From the NCBI GenBank assembly GCA_963739645.1, contig CAVUBM010000079.1, positions 1-64,000 of the forward strand: a DNA stretch of 64,000 nucleotides. The letters are read 5' to 3'. Positions 1 to 10,111 of this stretch are shown one piece after another. The stretch is from JASHPR01 sp963739645 (GTDB lineage Bacteria > Actinomycetota > Actinomycetes > Streptosporangiales > Streptosporangiaceae). The notes beneath the pieces were generated by a model. The model had not been told where the DNA came from. It made no database searches and saw only the letters and a list, made by a program, of their open reading frames with translations. Both the position numbers and the translations under genes were made by a program. How positions within the stretch are numbered: position 1 is the first letter of the stretch; each line of letters begins with the position of its first letter.

Positions 1-1526
1 GGCTGGGTCGGGTCCGTAGGCGAAGCCGGCGATGGCGCCGAGTGCGGCGAATGCGGCCGCGGCGAGCAGGACGTCGTTGAGGCCGCTGGCGGTGCCGGCG
101 CGGGCGGCGTGGGTGACCGCGGCGCGGGCGACGGGCGGGACCACGGCGGCTACCCGGACGCCCGCGCCGGAGGCGACCGCGGCGGCCAGCCGGTGGGCGG
201 CGCCGGGCGGGGCGGGCAGGCCCGCCAGGGCGTGCAGGGTGGCGGTGGTGACGCGGGAGGCGTAGAGGGCGCCGAGCACGGCCACGCCGGTGGCGGTGCC
301 GACCTGGCGCAGCGTGTTCACCAGGCCGGCGGCCATCCCGGCGTGGGCCGGCTTCACCGCCGATAGCGCGGCGGAGGCCAGGCCGGTGGAGGTGACGCCC
401 AGGCCGATCCCGGCGAGGATGAAGCCGGGCAGCAGCACCAGCCAGCTGGATGTGGCGGTCAGGTGGGCCATCGAGGCCAGCCCGGCCGCGGCCGCGACCA
501 TGGCCGCGCCCAGCAGCACCCGCATCGCCACTTTGCCGATCAGCCGCCGGTCAGGAGGGCGACCACGAAGGAGACCAGCGACAGCGGCAGGAACCGCAGC
601 CCGGCCTGGACCGGGGAGTAGCCCAGGGTGTTCTGCACATACAGCGACAGGTAGATGATCATCCCGATGACCGTCGCCGAGATCGCGAACGCCACGAACC
701 CGGTCGCGGCAAAGCTGCGCCGGGCGAACAGGCGCAGGTCGGCCATGGGCGCGGCGGCGATACGCAGCTCGTATATCACGAACCCGGCAAAGGCCACGGC
801 TGCGGTCACGAACAGGGCCACGATCGCCGGGCTTGTCCAGCCCATCGCGTTGCCGCGGATCAGCGCGAACATCAGCGCGGTCAGCGCCCCGGTGATCAGG
901 GCCGTGCCCACCCAGTCGGCCCGGCCGCCAGCTGGGTCGCGGGATTCGCGCAGCCGGGCCACCCCGCCCGCGAACGCCGCCACGCCGATGGGCAGGTTGA
1001 TGAAAAAGATGGACCGCCAGCCCAGTGTGTCGGTCAGCACCCCGCCGGCCAGCGGCCCGATGGCGGTGGCGCCGCCGATCGTGGCGCCGAAGGCGCCCAG
1101 CGCCCGGGCCAGGGCGGCGCCGGAGAACTCCGCGCGCAGCAGCGGCGTGCCGGTGGCGAACAGCACCGCGCCGCCGACTCCCTGCAGCGCGCGGAACAAC
1201 TGGAGCGCCAGCGCGGTCGGGGCCAGCGCACACGCCAGCGACCCGGCGGTGAAGATGACCAGGCCGGCCAGGAACAGCCGACGCCGGCCCAGCCGGTCAC
1301 CCAGGGTGGCCGCCGGCAGCAGCAGCACGGCCAGCACCAGGGCATAGGCGGCGCTCACCCACTGCAGGTCCGGCAGGCTCGCCCGCAGATCCCGCTGAAT
1401 CGACGGCAGCGCCACGCTCACCACGGTGATATCCAGCAGCAGCATGAACACCGCCGTGCACACCAGGACCAGGGTCCACCGCTGCCGCGACGACGTCCCC
1501 GGGACTTCAGCCATCTGCCTCACCAC
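1..1526 (-). pseudogene. MFS drug exporter (DHA2/EmrB-QacA type), frameshifted and cut by the window edge
   Basis: Proton-coupled multidrug efflux permease of the inner membrane. The first 328 codons hold the usual N-terminal features: a first helix with LLDITVVSVALPSIQ, the loop motif GDRLGRRR, and the DHA2 motif C stretch GPLAGGVLTDTLGWRSIFFINLP. The frame then hits a TGA at position 540 inside ..ALLTGG. One missing base restores the family reading ..LLTGRLIGKVAMRVLLG, and the rest of the protein (helices down to FAYGPDPA) runs in that second frame off the left edge. ATG at 1514 is an alternative start to GTG at 1526. Either a true recent mutation or an assembly indel. Family call is secure; substrate unknown. 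Confidence 0.8.
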
Positions 1527-1587
1527 CCCAAACGACGGCCGCTGTCATGACTGCCGCGGCCAGCAGGCGCTTCCGCCACACCGCACG

Positions 1588-1764
1588 CCGTTCTCCCTGG
1601 CCGGTGGTGAGCAGCGCGTCGACGAGGACGGCGTCGCGGTCGCCGGAGATCAGTGTCGAGGTGCTGGCCGGCCAGGTGGCAGGGGCGCTGTCGTCCCGCC
1701 CGGAGCCGGCGGGTACCGGCTGGTACCCGGTGTGGGAACCGTCAATCGACAGCGAGCTGTCCAT
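1588..1764 (-). pseudogene. N-terminal fragment of an MBL-fold hydrolase
   Basis: About 59 codons resemble the extreme N-terminus of actinobacterial metallo-beta-lactamase-fold hydrolases: WPASTSTLISGDRDAVLVDA is the strand pair that precedes the metal site. The reading then runs into unrelated residues before the MFS gene, so the HxHxDH metal motif and the rest of the domain are absent. A clean ribosome site (AAGGAG) precedes the ATG, so the leader survives. Remnant of a deleted gene; no function expected. Confidence 0.55.
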
Positions 1765-1777
1765 GCTGACTCCTTGT

Positions 1778-1819
1778 CCCTTCCGGCTGCCGCGCTCGTC
1801 GGCGCGGCAGCCGGAAGGG
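1778..1819 (-). terminator. 18-bp perfect hairpin downstream of the carboxylesterase
   Basis: Positions 1778-1795 pair exactly with 1802-1819 around a six-base loop (TCGTCG). It lies 21 bases past the stop of the carboxylesterase and just before the MBL fragment on the same strand. There is no T-run, as is common for actinobacterial stem-loop terminators. Confidence 0.6.
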
Positions 1820-1840
1820 TGTGCGGCAACGGGGGGGTCG

Positions 1841-3493
1841 CTATCCGGCGGCCCAGAATGCGCAGTGGTGCCGGGTGGCGAAGTCGGTCTCGAGTTGTGG
1901 TTGGGGCGGCACGAGCGACAGCATCGGTGTGCTGTTGGCGCTGATGGCGGGCCAGGGGACGGCCGCGGTCGCGGGGTTGCCGGTGGCGGCGAAGTGCGCC
2001 CAGGCGGCGCGCATGCTGGCCGCGAGTGTCTGCTGGTCGGCGGTGAATTGCGGGGGGTGGGGCGCGTTCGGCAGGTCGAGCAGGTAGGGGAGCTCGGAGC
2101 CGTGCGTCGCCACGGTGGGCAGGAAGCCGGGTGGTGTGTAGGGCTGGGGTGCGTTGTCGTCGTTGAACTCGTAGGCGTAGGTCGGCGCCCGCTGGGCGGT
2201 CTCCTGGTCGATCTGCAGCGCGGGGCAGGCGAAGCTGGCGTCCCCGACCAACGCGGTGAACGCCGCGGTTGCCGACGATTCGTCGTTGCCGGGCGGATAC
2301 TCGGCCGCGATCGCCGCGGCCCGCGCGGCGGGCACGCCCAGCGCCTGCGCGATGTTGGTCTGGTAGTTGTCGGAGGTCACCGGCTTTTGGGCTATGGGCA
2401 CGTCGGTGCCCTGGCTGACGGTCAGGCCGAGGGCGACGAAGAGCGCCTCCTCCTCGTGGTTGGTGCCGTTGAGGACCGGCACGCGGGCGAACCGCCCCGC
2501 GGCCAGCGCGGTCCCGATTGGCTCGGTGAGGACCTTGCCGTCCACGACACCGGGGATCTCAATGAAGTTGGGGGTTACCAGGGCGGAGACGGGCAGGTGG
2601 CGCAGGCAGGCCGCGGTCTGGTCCGGGCAGCCCGCCTGGGCGGCGAAGGCCTGGCCGGCGGCCTCAGCGGTGGCCAGGGGCTGCTGGTTGAGCGCGAAGG
2701 AACCGCTCTCGATGATCGCCTTCTGGAACAGCCCGCGGGAGCCGGCGGAGACCATGTGGGCAAGCACCGACAGGCCGCCGGCCGACTCGCCGGCGATGGT
2801 GACGTTGTGCGGGCTGCCGCCGAACCGGGCAATATTGTCCCGCACCCAGCGCAGTGCGGCCTGCTGGTCCATCAGCCCGTAGTTGCCGGACGGGCCACCG
2901 GGCCGCGACGCCAGCGCCGGGTGGGCCAGGAAGCCGAGCGCGCCGAGCCGGTAGTTGATGGTGACGGCCACGATGCCGTCGGCTGCCAGTTTGGCCGGGT
3001 CGTAGTTGCGGCTGGCGTCCGACGTCAGCCCGCCGCCGTGGATCCATACCAGCACCGGCCGGCCGCCTTCGTCACCGCTGCGCAGGTCACCGCCGGAGTG
3101 CGCCGGGGTGTACACGTTGAGGTACAGGCAGTCCTCGCTGATGGGGCCGGGCGGGAAGGTCGCGTTGTTCTGCGGCGGCTGCGGGCAGCTCGGCCCGAAC
3201 TGGGTGGCGTCGCGGACCCCCTGCCACTCGGCCGGCGGCTGCGGTGGGCGCCACCGCAGGTGGCCGGTGGGGGGAGCGGCGTAGGGAATGCCGAGAAACT
3301 CATGGATGCTGCCTGCGGCGACGCCGCGGACGGCGCCGTCGCCGGTGGCCGCGATCGGGGCGCCGCCGGAGCCCGACGCCGCGGCCCTGGTGCCGGCCGT
3401 GGCAGCGGTGGCGCCAGCTGCTGCGAGGGCCAGCGCGGCCAGCGCCGCGCAGCAGGCGGCCAGCGGGGCGCGCCGCCAGTGGGTTGTGTTCAT
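1841..3493 (-). CDS. Secreted type-B carboxylesterase/lipase
   Basis: Serine esterase of the carboxylesterase type-B (COesterase) family, 550 aa, predicted exported: a basic start (HWRR) and an Ala/Leu-rich hydrophobic stretch at residues about 9-33 form a signal peptide. Conserved parts follow in order: FLGIPYAAPP (about 66-75), SEDCLYLNVYTP (about 119-130), the oxyanion loop HGGG (152-155), and the nucleophile elbow GESAGG with Ser237. Later NHEEE and THGSELPYL fit the acid and His regions of the triad. ATG at 3493 is chosen because AAAGGG lies 8 bases upstream. Length is normal for the family. It hydrolyses carboxylic esters; the natural substrate cannot be read. It follows a broken epoxide hydrolase on the same strand and ends in a strong hairpin. 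Confidence 0.88.
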   Translation of the reverse strand: MNTTHWRRAPLAACCAALAALALAAAGATAATAGTRAAASGSGGAPIAATGDGAVRGVAAGSIHEFLGIPYAAPPTGHLRWRPPQPPAEWQGVRDATQFGPSCPQPPQNNATFPPGPISEDCLYLNVYTPAHSGGDLRSGDEGGRPVLVWIHGGGLTSDASRNYDPAKLAADGIVAVTINYRLGALGFLAHPALASRPGGPSGNYGLMDQQAALRWVRDNIARFGGSPHNVTIAGESAGGLSVLAHMVSAGSRGLFQKAIIESGSFALNQQPLATAEAAGQAFAAQAGCPDQTAACLRHLPVSALVTPNFIEIPGVVDGKVLTEPIGTALAAGRFARVPVLNGTNHEEEALFVALGLTVSQGTDVPIAQKPVTSDNYQTNIAQALGVPAARAAAIAAEYPPGNDESSATAAFTALVGDASFACPALQIDQETAQRAPTYAYEFNDDNAPQPYTPPGFLPTVATHGSELPYLLDLPNAPHPPQFTADQQTLAASMRAAWAHFAATGNPATAAVPWPAISANSTPMLSLVPPQPQLETDFATRHHCAFWAAG

Positions 3494-3507
3494 GATCTTG
3501 ACCCTTT

Positions 3508-3900
3508 CTATTTGGCCAGAGCGGGGGCGAAAAAGCCGGTGAGCAGGTGGGTGACGCGCTCGGCCTCGTCGTGAATGCACCCAGTGCGAGGCGTCGGGCA
3601 GGCGCCCGACGCGGCCGAGGCCGGGCACGTCGTCGTCGTCAGGCTCGGCGAGTTCCTGGCCGAGGTAGCGATCGGCCTGCCCCCAGATGACCAGCGTGGG
3701 CGCCTTGATCGGGCGCAGCGCCGCTTCGGCCTGGTTGGGCGGGGTCCGCACCGAGGACGGTAGTAGTTGATCATCCCGGTGGCCGCGCCCGGCTGCGGCC
3801 ACGCCTGAAGGTAGCGGTCCATCTCTGCCGGCGTGTAGGCCGGGCGGGCGTCGTGCAGGAATTGCCGGAAGAAATGCCAGCGGTCCTCGATTGTGCGCAT
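3508..3900 (-). pseudogene. C-terminal fragment of an alpha/beta-fold epoxide hydrolase
   Basis: The start of this reading (ARPAYTPAEMDRYLQAW, then GAATGMINYYR) matches the lid region of soluble epoxide hydrolase-like proteins. The continuation is in another frame (RPIKAPTLVIWGQADRYLG, then RLPDASHWVH with the catalytic His region) and the last residues (HDEAERVTHLLTGFFAP) return to the first frame. So two indels disrupt it, and the N-terminal half with the HGWP loop and nucleophile Asp is missing. A dead remnant of the hydrolase type found repeatedly in this region. Confidence 0.7.
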
Positions 3901-4080
3901 TGACGCCTCCCTGAGGTTGTGTCAGGGATGACGCTACGATCTCAACCGGCGCATCACCCCAGGGCAACACCCTGGGTCCCTTCCAGGGATTACCCCGTGG
4001 TTCTCTTGGTCCGGCCCGTCCGCGGGCTCAGTGAGGTCGTGCCCGCAGTCGCTTAAGCCTGCTAAACGAACGCCGGCTAG

Positions 4081-6771
4081 CTAGGTGCGGGTGCCGGCGA
4101 GTGGGCCGTCCCCGGGCAGCGCTGTTTGGAGCTGCCTCCGCGAGGTGATACCGAGCTTGGCGAACACGTTGCGCAGGTGCCACTCGACCGTGCGGGCGCT
4201 GACGAACAGCTGCGCGCCGATCTCCGGGTTCGACAGGCCGTCACGGGCGAGCCGGGCGATCTGCTCCTCCTGCGGCGTGAGCTCCCCGCGCGTGCCAGGC
4301 CTGCGCTTGCGCGCCTTCTCGCCTGTCGCCAGCAGCTCGCGGCGGGCGCGCTCGGCGAACGCCTCCATGCCGACCGCGTCGAACAGGTGGTGGGCGGTGC
4401 GCAGCTGCTCGCGCGCGTCGACGCGCCGGCCCTCGCGGCGCAGCCACTCCCCATAGAGCAGATGCGCCCGGGCGAGCTCCGGGCGCAGCCGCGTACGGCT
4501 CAGCCGCTCGATCGCTTCGCGGTACAGGTCGCTGGCGCCGGTGCCGTCGCTCAGCAGTGCCCGGGAGCGGGCCTCGATGCCTAGCGCGAAGTCGGTGCCA
4601 CTGGCTGGGTCGTCTCCGCGAGCCGCTCGAGCGCGTCGCGTGCGAGTTCGGCGTTTCCCATGTGCATGGCCGCCTCGACCAGCTCGGGTAGCGCCCACAC
4701 AGACACCCAGTACTCGAAGTTGTTCGAAGTGGCTTGCTGGGCCGCTGCCGCTGCCTCCTGGTAGCGGGCCAGGCCGTTGTACAGGACCGCGGCCGCCCAC
4801 TGCGCCCAGGTAGCCGCGGCTCCGGCGGCATCTCGCTCCATGACGCTCGCGAGCAGCGCGGCCGACTCGGTTTCCCTCCCGTGCAGGGCCCAGAGCCGTA
4901 AGGCGGCTCCCGGCACGAAGCGGCTCCCCGTTGCCGCCACCACGCTGTCGATCTCCGCGACGAGCGAGGCGGCGCCCGCGAAGTCGCCGATCCACGCCCT
5001 GGCCAGGGCCAGTGCGGACAGGTGGATGGGCAGTTGCGCGAGCGCGCCGGCGTCGCGGACGAACTGGAGCTTTCTCGCGGCGATCGCCAGCATGCCCTCG
5101 TTGTCCCACACAGCGTTGCTGGCGGCCGTGGCCATCCACCCCCAGCGAAGGGCGTCCTCCCGCGAGATCTCGAGCAGCGATTCCGCTGCCTGCTGCAACG
5201 CCGGAGTCGCAGCGGCGTGTCCGTCGGTGGTGAGCAGGGCGAGTCCGGCGAGCAGCAGGTCGAGTGGGCGGGGAGGTCCCGGCGGCGGTGGGAGGGACCG
5301 GACGGCGCGAGAGATCTCGAGGGCGATGCGCCCTGCTTCGGGGTCGCCTGCGACTGCCGCTGCGCCCCAGGCGATCAGGTAGGTCTCGCGCGCGAGGCCG
5401 GGGTCGGACGGTTCGAGCCGTCTCGCGGCCCCTCGCAGCAATGACGCAGCGTCGCGGCTGCCCAGGGCGAGGGCGATGTTGCCACGCAGGAGGTCGATCC
5501 GGGCGCGCTGGAAGCCGTCGAGCGGTCCGGCCTCGGCCGTGGCCGCCAGCTGGGGCGCTGCGTCGAACGCGCCGGCCTGGCAGCTCGCCTGCGCGGCGGC
5601 CAGCGCGCGCTCGGCACGCCGCGCCGGGTCGACCGTGAGCTCGGCTGATCGTTGCAGGAACGCGGCCGCCGCGGCGACGCCGCCGCGGGCCTGCGCCCGG
5701 CCGGCCGAGCGTTCGAGCTCGGCGGCGACCTCCTCGTCGGGCCCCGCGGTGGCGCGGGCGCGGTGCCAGGCCCGCCGGTCCGGGTCGGTCTCGGCGACGG
5801 TGGCATCGGCCAGGGCGCGATGCACGCGGTGCCGGTCGTCCGCGGCTGCCGAACGATAGGCGGCGGACCGGACCAGTGGGTGCGCGAACTCGACGCGCAC
5901 GCCCAGCTCGAGCAGCCCGCCGTCCTGTGCAGGGCCCACCGCGGCGATGTCGATCCCGAGCATTCCTGCGGCACGATGCAGCAGGGCAGGGTCGCCGAGG
6001 GGCTCTGCGGCAGCCGTGAGGACGAGCAGCTGCGTGTCGAAAGGGAGCAGCCGAAGGCGCCGGATGTAGCTCTGCTCGATCCGGCCAGGCGACCGGCTGG
6101 CTGCTGGGAAGACCGAACCCGCCGGCGAGATCGGCAGCGTTCCACGTGCGCGGCAGTTCAAGCAGCGCGAGCGGGTTGCCGTGGCTCTCTGCGACGATCT
6201 GGTCGCAAACGCGGGCGTCCAGGGGGCCGGGCACGTTGGCCAGCAGCAGCGCGCGGGCATCGCTGTCGCCGAGTGGAGCGACCGGCAGGACCGGCAGCCC
6301 GGCGAGAACGTCATCGCCGATCCCCGTCCGCGCGGCACACACGACCGCGATCGGCTCGGCGAGGAGGCGGCGGGCGACGAACCCCAGGATCTGCGCCGAG
6401 GCGTGGTCGAGCCACTGCGCGTCGTCGACGATACAGGCCAGTGGCTGCTGGTCGGCGACCTCGGCGAACAGCGTTAATGTGGCCAGCCCGATCAGGAACC
6501 GGTCGGGCGGGGCGCCGGCGCCGCGGCCGAACACCGTCGCGAGCGCGTCGCGCTGCGGAGCGGGCAGCCGGTCGAGGTGGTCCAGCATGGGCCCGCAGAG
6601 CTGGTGGAGACCGGCGTAGGCCAGTTCCATCTCCGATTCGACACCGGCGGCTCTCGCGATGTGCCAGCCGGCGACTCGGTCGGATAGGTAATCCAGCAGC
6701 GCGGTCTTGCCCACCCCGGCCTCGCCCCGCAGGATGGTGACCCGGCTCCGGCCGGCGAGCGCGTCGGCCAC
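4081..6771 (-). pseudogene. LAL-type LuxR transcriptional regulator with AAA ATPase domain, frameshifted
   Basis: Large ATP-binding LuxR regulator. The N-terminus has Walker A GEAGVGKTALL and a Walker B-like CIVDDAQWLDHAS; the middle is a TPR-like helical sensor; the C-terminus is a LuxR helix-turn-helix (LTPQEEQIARLARDGLSNPE then VSARTVEWHLRNVFAKLG). The protein is split over two frames: the ATPase part reads to about 6095, the sensor region reads in a second frame from about 6095 to 4600, then the HTH part returns to the first frame. Two single-base changes would give about 900 aa. The GTG at 6771 is only the first legal start; family residues (LLARRSECEALDRL) continue upstream without a start codon up to a stop at 6873, so a third indel or unusual start is likely. 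Divergent from the SDR at 7093, its probable target. Confidence 0.75.
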
Positions 6772-7092
6772 GAGCCGGTCGAGCGCCTCGCACTCGCTGC
6801 GGCGTGCGAGGAGCTTCGGGGCCGTGCGGGGATCCTGACTCGTCGGCGGCCTCCCCCCTCGTTCAAGCCGCTACCAGCAGAGCGTAACTCTGTGGCTAAG
6901 GGCTGAGGAACCCCGTACACCCAGGGGCCGGGCCAGGGTGTCTCCCGGGTGCGACGCACTCGTCGAGGCGCAAGAGTGATCCTGGCACAACCAGCGCGAC
7001 GCGAACTGGCCCGGCCGGTATACCGCACACATGACAGCGGAGCAGGCCGGGACGGAGCTGCCGACGTGAGCGACGACGACGCCTGGAGAACC

Positions 7093-7851
7093 ATGGCCGC
7101 CTCGGTCAACTCTTCGCCCGTACACCGCGAGCAGGACCTGCTCGGGCAGACCGTCCTCGTCATCGGGGGAAGCTCCGGCATCGGGCTCGAGACAGCCCGG
7201 CTCGCCCGCGCCCAGGGAGCGGACATCATCCTCACCGCCCGCAACCCGGACCGCCTGCACCACGTCGGCCTCGAACTCGGGGCCAGCATCGCCGCCTTCG
7301 ATGCCACCGACTTCGACCGGCTCGGGCGGTTCTTTGACGCGCTGCCCACGGCCATCGACCACCTGCTGGTCACCGGCCCCGGCCCCTATTACACGCCGCT
7401 GGCCGAGTTCGACCCCGACGCGGCACGCCGCGACGTCGACGCCCATCTCCTGCTGCCGCTGCAGATCGCTAAGGATGCCGCGAGCAGGGTCCGCCCGGGA
7501 GGCACCCTGCTGTTCATGGGCGGCGTTGGCGGCCGCCGCCCAGGAGCGGGCCTCGCGTTCATCGCGGCGCTCACGGCCGCGCTTCCCGCTATGACCAAGA
7601 GCCTCGCGCTCGAGGTCGCGCCCGTGCGGGTCAACCTGATCGCGGCAGGCTTTGTCGACACACCGTTGTCGGCCTCGCTGCTCGGCGACCGCCTCGACGA
7701 GCGCCGCGAGCAGCTCCGTACCACGCTGCCGATCGGCCGCGTCGTCGGCCCCACCGACATCGCGGCACTGGCCGTCCACCTCATGACAAACACCGCGATC
7801 ACCGGCGCCACCTTCGACATCGACGGCGGCCAGCAACTCGTCGAAAGATGA
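7093..7851 (+). CDS. SDR-fold protein lacking the catalytic Ser-Tyr-Lys
   Basis: Short-chain dehydrogenase/reductase fold, 252 aa. The N-terminal nucleotide-binding glycine motif GGSSGIG and the NAD(P) partner DATDFDR are present, as is the C-terminal GATFDIDGGQ typical of classical SDRs. The catalytic region reads FMGGVGGRRPGAGLAFIAAL followed by TAALPAMTKSLALEV; aligned to normal SDRs the Ser, Tyr and Lys positions are Gly, Ile and Thr. It may bind a dinucleotide without classical catalysis, or use different residues. Start ATG 7093 follows GGAGAA; a GTG at 7066 is possible. Divergent from the LAL regulator gene. Confidence 0.75.
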   Translation: MAASVNSSPVHREQDLLGQTVLVIGGSSGIGLETARLARAQGADIILTARNPDRLHHVGLELGASIAAFDATDFDRLGRFFDALPTAIDHLLVTGPGPYYTPLAEFDPDAARRDVDAHLLLPLQIAKDAASRVRPGGTLLFMGGVGGRRPGAGLAFIAALTAALPAMTKSLALEVAPVRVNLIAAGFVDTPLSASLLGDRLDERREQLRTTLPIGRVVGPTDIAALAVHLMTNTAITGATFDIDGGQQLVER

Positions 7852-8300
7852 ACGTGGCGTACCGCGATGAAGGCGACCTTCAGCCCGCTGACAGCGACCG
7901 CGGTCAGGCGGGCGTCATGGACGTCACCGACACGAGGGCCGCCCCGTCCAAGGCAACCCCCGCTTCCACACAAGCTATGCGATTTATCTTGTTTATAGAT
8001 AGAGATAATCGGTTGTTCCCAGTTGCTCCATTGCCGCACACTGCAAGGCGTGCGTGCCTGGATTACATGGCGCCACGTGCCGCACCTGCGGGCAGGGGCG
8101 ACACCCCGCCTGATCAGCGCCGGAGGCCGATGGCGAGACACAGCCCGAACGGGCCGTACCTGCATCCTCGGGGGCCGCCAGAGGTGGGACTTCAAACCTG
8201 CCGCATGCAGAACCGCTAGGGCCCACGGCCAGGCCGTCATCGACACCGGCCATCTCTAACCATCCCAAATCAGCCGATCCACAGCGCAGGAGGTTCCCCC
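7852..8300 (+). other. Intergenic region, no convincing gene
   Basis: No reading here has recognisable homology. The notable part is an AT-rich island around 7978-8012, strongly contrasting with the surrounding GC content, containing an inverted repeat described separately. The 3' end carries AGGAGG (about 8288), the ribosome site of the next gene. Confidence 0.5.
7984..8008. promoter_or_regulatory. Inverted repeat TTATCT-N13-AGATAA in an AT-rich island
   Basis: TTATCT at 7984-7989 and its reverse complement AGATAA at 8003-8008 are separated by 13 bases, in the only AT-rich stretch for kilobases. It lies about 290 bases upstream of the alpha/beta hydrolase. It could be a repressor operator or promoter; no regulator is identified. 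Confidence 0.3.
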
Positions 8301-9062
8301 GTGAATGCGACAGATCAGCCGTCCCAGCAAGCCGACGTCAAGCCGACGATCGTGCTCGTGCACGGCGCCTTCGCCGACGCGTCCAGCTGGAACGGCGTCA
8401 TCGAGCGGCTGCAGCAGCAGGGCTACACCTGCATCGCCTCGGCAAATCCCCTGCGCGGCGTGACCGCCGATTCCGCCTACACCGCCAGCCTGCTCAACCA
8501 GATCGACGGCCCGGTATTGCTGGTCGGGCATTCCTACGGCGGCGCGGTCATCACCAACGCCGCGGCCAGCGCCCCGAACGTCGTCGGCCTGGTCTTCGTC
8601 GCCGCCTTCGCCCCCGACGAGGGTGAGAACCTGGGTGACCTGTCGGCCAGCTCGAAGGACAGCGTCCTCAACTCGGCGCTGGTCCAGTACAGCTATCCGG
8701 CCGGACCGGGCGGGCAGACCTCGGTCGAGTTCGCGATCAATCCGGCGAAGACCAAGGAGGCCTTCGCCGGCGACCTGCCCGACCACCAGATCGCGCTCAT
8801 AGCCGCGACCCAGCGCCCGATCGCCGCCGCGGCATTCAGCGACGTGTCCGGGTCGGCCGCCTGGAAGAAGCTGCCGTCCTGGGCGGTGGTCGCCACCGGC
8901 GACAAGGCCGCCGGCGCTGACCTGGTCCGGGCAGAGGCCCAGCGGGCGGGCGCCGACATCATCGAGGTGGAGGGCTCACACGTGATCATGGTCTCGCAGC
9001 CGCAGGCGGTGACCGACCACATCGTCAAGGCGGCCCGGGCCGTCGCCGGTTCACACCGGTAG
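8301..9062 (+). CDS. Alpha/beta hydrolase (serine type)
   Basis: 253 aa cytoplasmic hydrolase of the alpha/beta fold superfamily with the IVLVHGAFADASSW oxyanion region near residue 20 and the nucleophile elbow GHSYGG near residue 76. The distal SHVIMVSQP supplies the His. It resembles the widespread actinobacterial 'esterase-like' members annotated only as alpha/beta hydrolase. GTG start at 8301 follows a perfect AGGAGG. It is first of three intact co-directional hydrolases (8301, 9087, 10112) separated by 24-83 bases, probably one operon. Substrate unknown. Confidence 0.82.
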   Translation: MNATDQPSQQADVKPTIVLVHGAFADASSWNGVIERLQQQGYTCIASANPLRGVTADSAYTASLLNQIDGPVLLVGHSYGGAVITNAAASAPNVVGLVFVAAFAPDEGENLGDLSASSKDSVLNSALVQYSYPAGPGGQTSVEFAINPAKTKEAFAGDLPDHQIALIAATQRPIAAAAFSDVSGSAAWKKLPSWAVVATGDKAAGADLVRAEAQRAGADIIEVEGSHVIMVSQPQAVTDHIVKAARAVAGSHR

Positions 9063-9086
9063 ACGTCGATAAGCGCGCCACCCACG

Positions 9087-10028
9087 ATGAGCGAGACGGA
9101 CGTGGCAACGACGAAACCGGGTACCAGCACACCATTTGGGCCTGTCAAGCAGGTCGATGCCGGTCGTCTGAGCGTCGGCTATGCCGAAGCTGGCCCTCCT
9201 GATGGCCCGGCCGTAGTTCTGCTGCATGGCTGGCCGTATGACATTCACAGCTTCGCTGATGTCACGCCGGCGCTGGCATCGGCGGGCTACCGGGTCATCG
9301 TCCCGTTCGTGTGCGGCTACGGGACCACCCGCTTTCTTTCGGACGTGGCGCCCCGTAACGGCCAGCAAGCGGCCCTGGCCGCCGATGTCATCGCGCACAT
9401 GGATGCGCTCGGCATCGACAAGGCCATCCTCGGCGGCTTCGACTGGGGGGCGCGGTCGGCCAACGTCATTGCGGCGCTGTGGCCGGACCGCTGCAAGGCC
9501 CTGGTGTCGGTGAGCGGGTACCTGATCGGCAGCCAGGCCAGTGGCGCGGCGCCACTGCCGCCGGCCGCCGAGCACGCCTGGTGGTACCAGTTCTACTTCG
9601 GCACCGAGCGCGGCCGGGCCGGCTACGGCACCTACCGGCGCGAGTTCGCCAAGTTGATCTGGCAGCTCGCCTCACCGAAGTGGGCCTTCGACGACGCCAC
9701 GTTCGCGCGCACCGCGGCCGCCTTCGACAACCCCGATCACGTCGAGATCGTGATCCACAACTACCGCTGGCGGATCGGCCTGGCCAAAGGCGAACCGCAC
9801 TACGACGACCTGGAGGCCCGGCTCGCCGGCGCCCCGGCCATCGCGGTGCCCACCATCACCCTGGAGGGCGACGCCAACGGCGCGCCGCACCCCGGCCCCA
9901 GCGCCTACGCCGGCAAATTCACCGGCAAATACGAACACCGGAGCGTCCCCGGCGGCGTCGGGCACAACCTGCCCCAGGAAGCCCCGCAGGCCTTCGCCCA
10001 GGCGATCGCCGACATCGATGGCTTCTGA
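9087..10028 (+). CDS. Epoxide hydrolase-like alpha/beta hydrolase (Asp nucleophile)
   Basis: 313 aa. The oxyanion loop HGWPYD (about residues 48-53) and nucleophile elbow GGFDWGAR place it with epoxide hydrolases and haloalkane dehalogenases, where Asp attacks the substrate and an activated water releases it. The C-terminal GGVGHNLPQEAP gives the catalytic His. A dehalogenase would usually have Trp neighbours; here the halide-binding pair cannot be confirmed, so epoxide or lactone hydrolysis is more likely. Start ATG 9087 has no strong ribosome site, consistent with coupling to the hydrolase 24 bases upstream. Confidence 0.8.
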   Translation: MSETDVATTKPGTSTPFGPVKQVDAGRLSVGYAEAGPPDGPAVVLLHGWPYDIHSFADVTPALASAGYRVIVPFVCGYGTTRFLSDVAPRNGQQAALAADVIAHMDALGIDKAILGGFDWGARSANVIAALWPDRCKALVSVSGYLIGSQASGAAPLPPAAEHAWWYQFYFGTERGRAGYGTYRREFAKLIWQLASPKWAFDDATFARTAAAFDNPDHVEIVIHNYRWRIGLAKGEPHYDDLEARLAGAPAIAVPTITLEGDANGAPHPGPSAYAGKFTGKYEHRSVPGGVGHNLPQEAPQAFAQAIADIDGF

Positions 10029-10111
10029 CCGATGAAGATCACGCCGCCAGCCGACCTCTTCTCCGCCGAGATGCGGCCGCATTCCGATCACTGCGTTAAA
10101 GGGAGGCCCTC

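Noticed and set aside
1841..3970. A longer 709-codon reading of the carboxylesterase
   Set aside because: The extra N-terminus is the shadow of the broken epoxide hydrolase; the signal peptide and ribosome site support ATG 3493.
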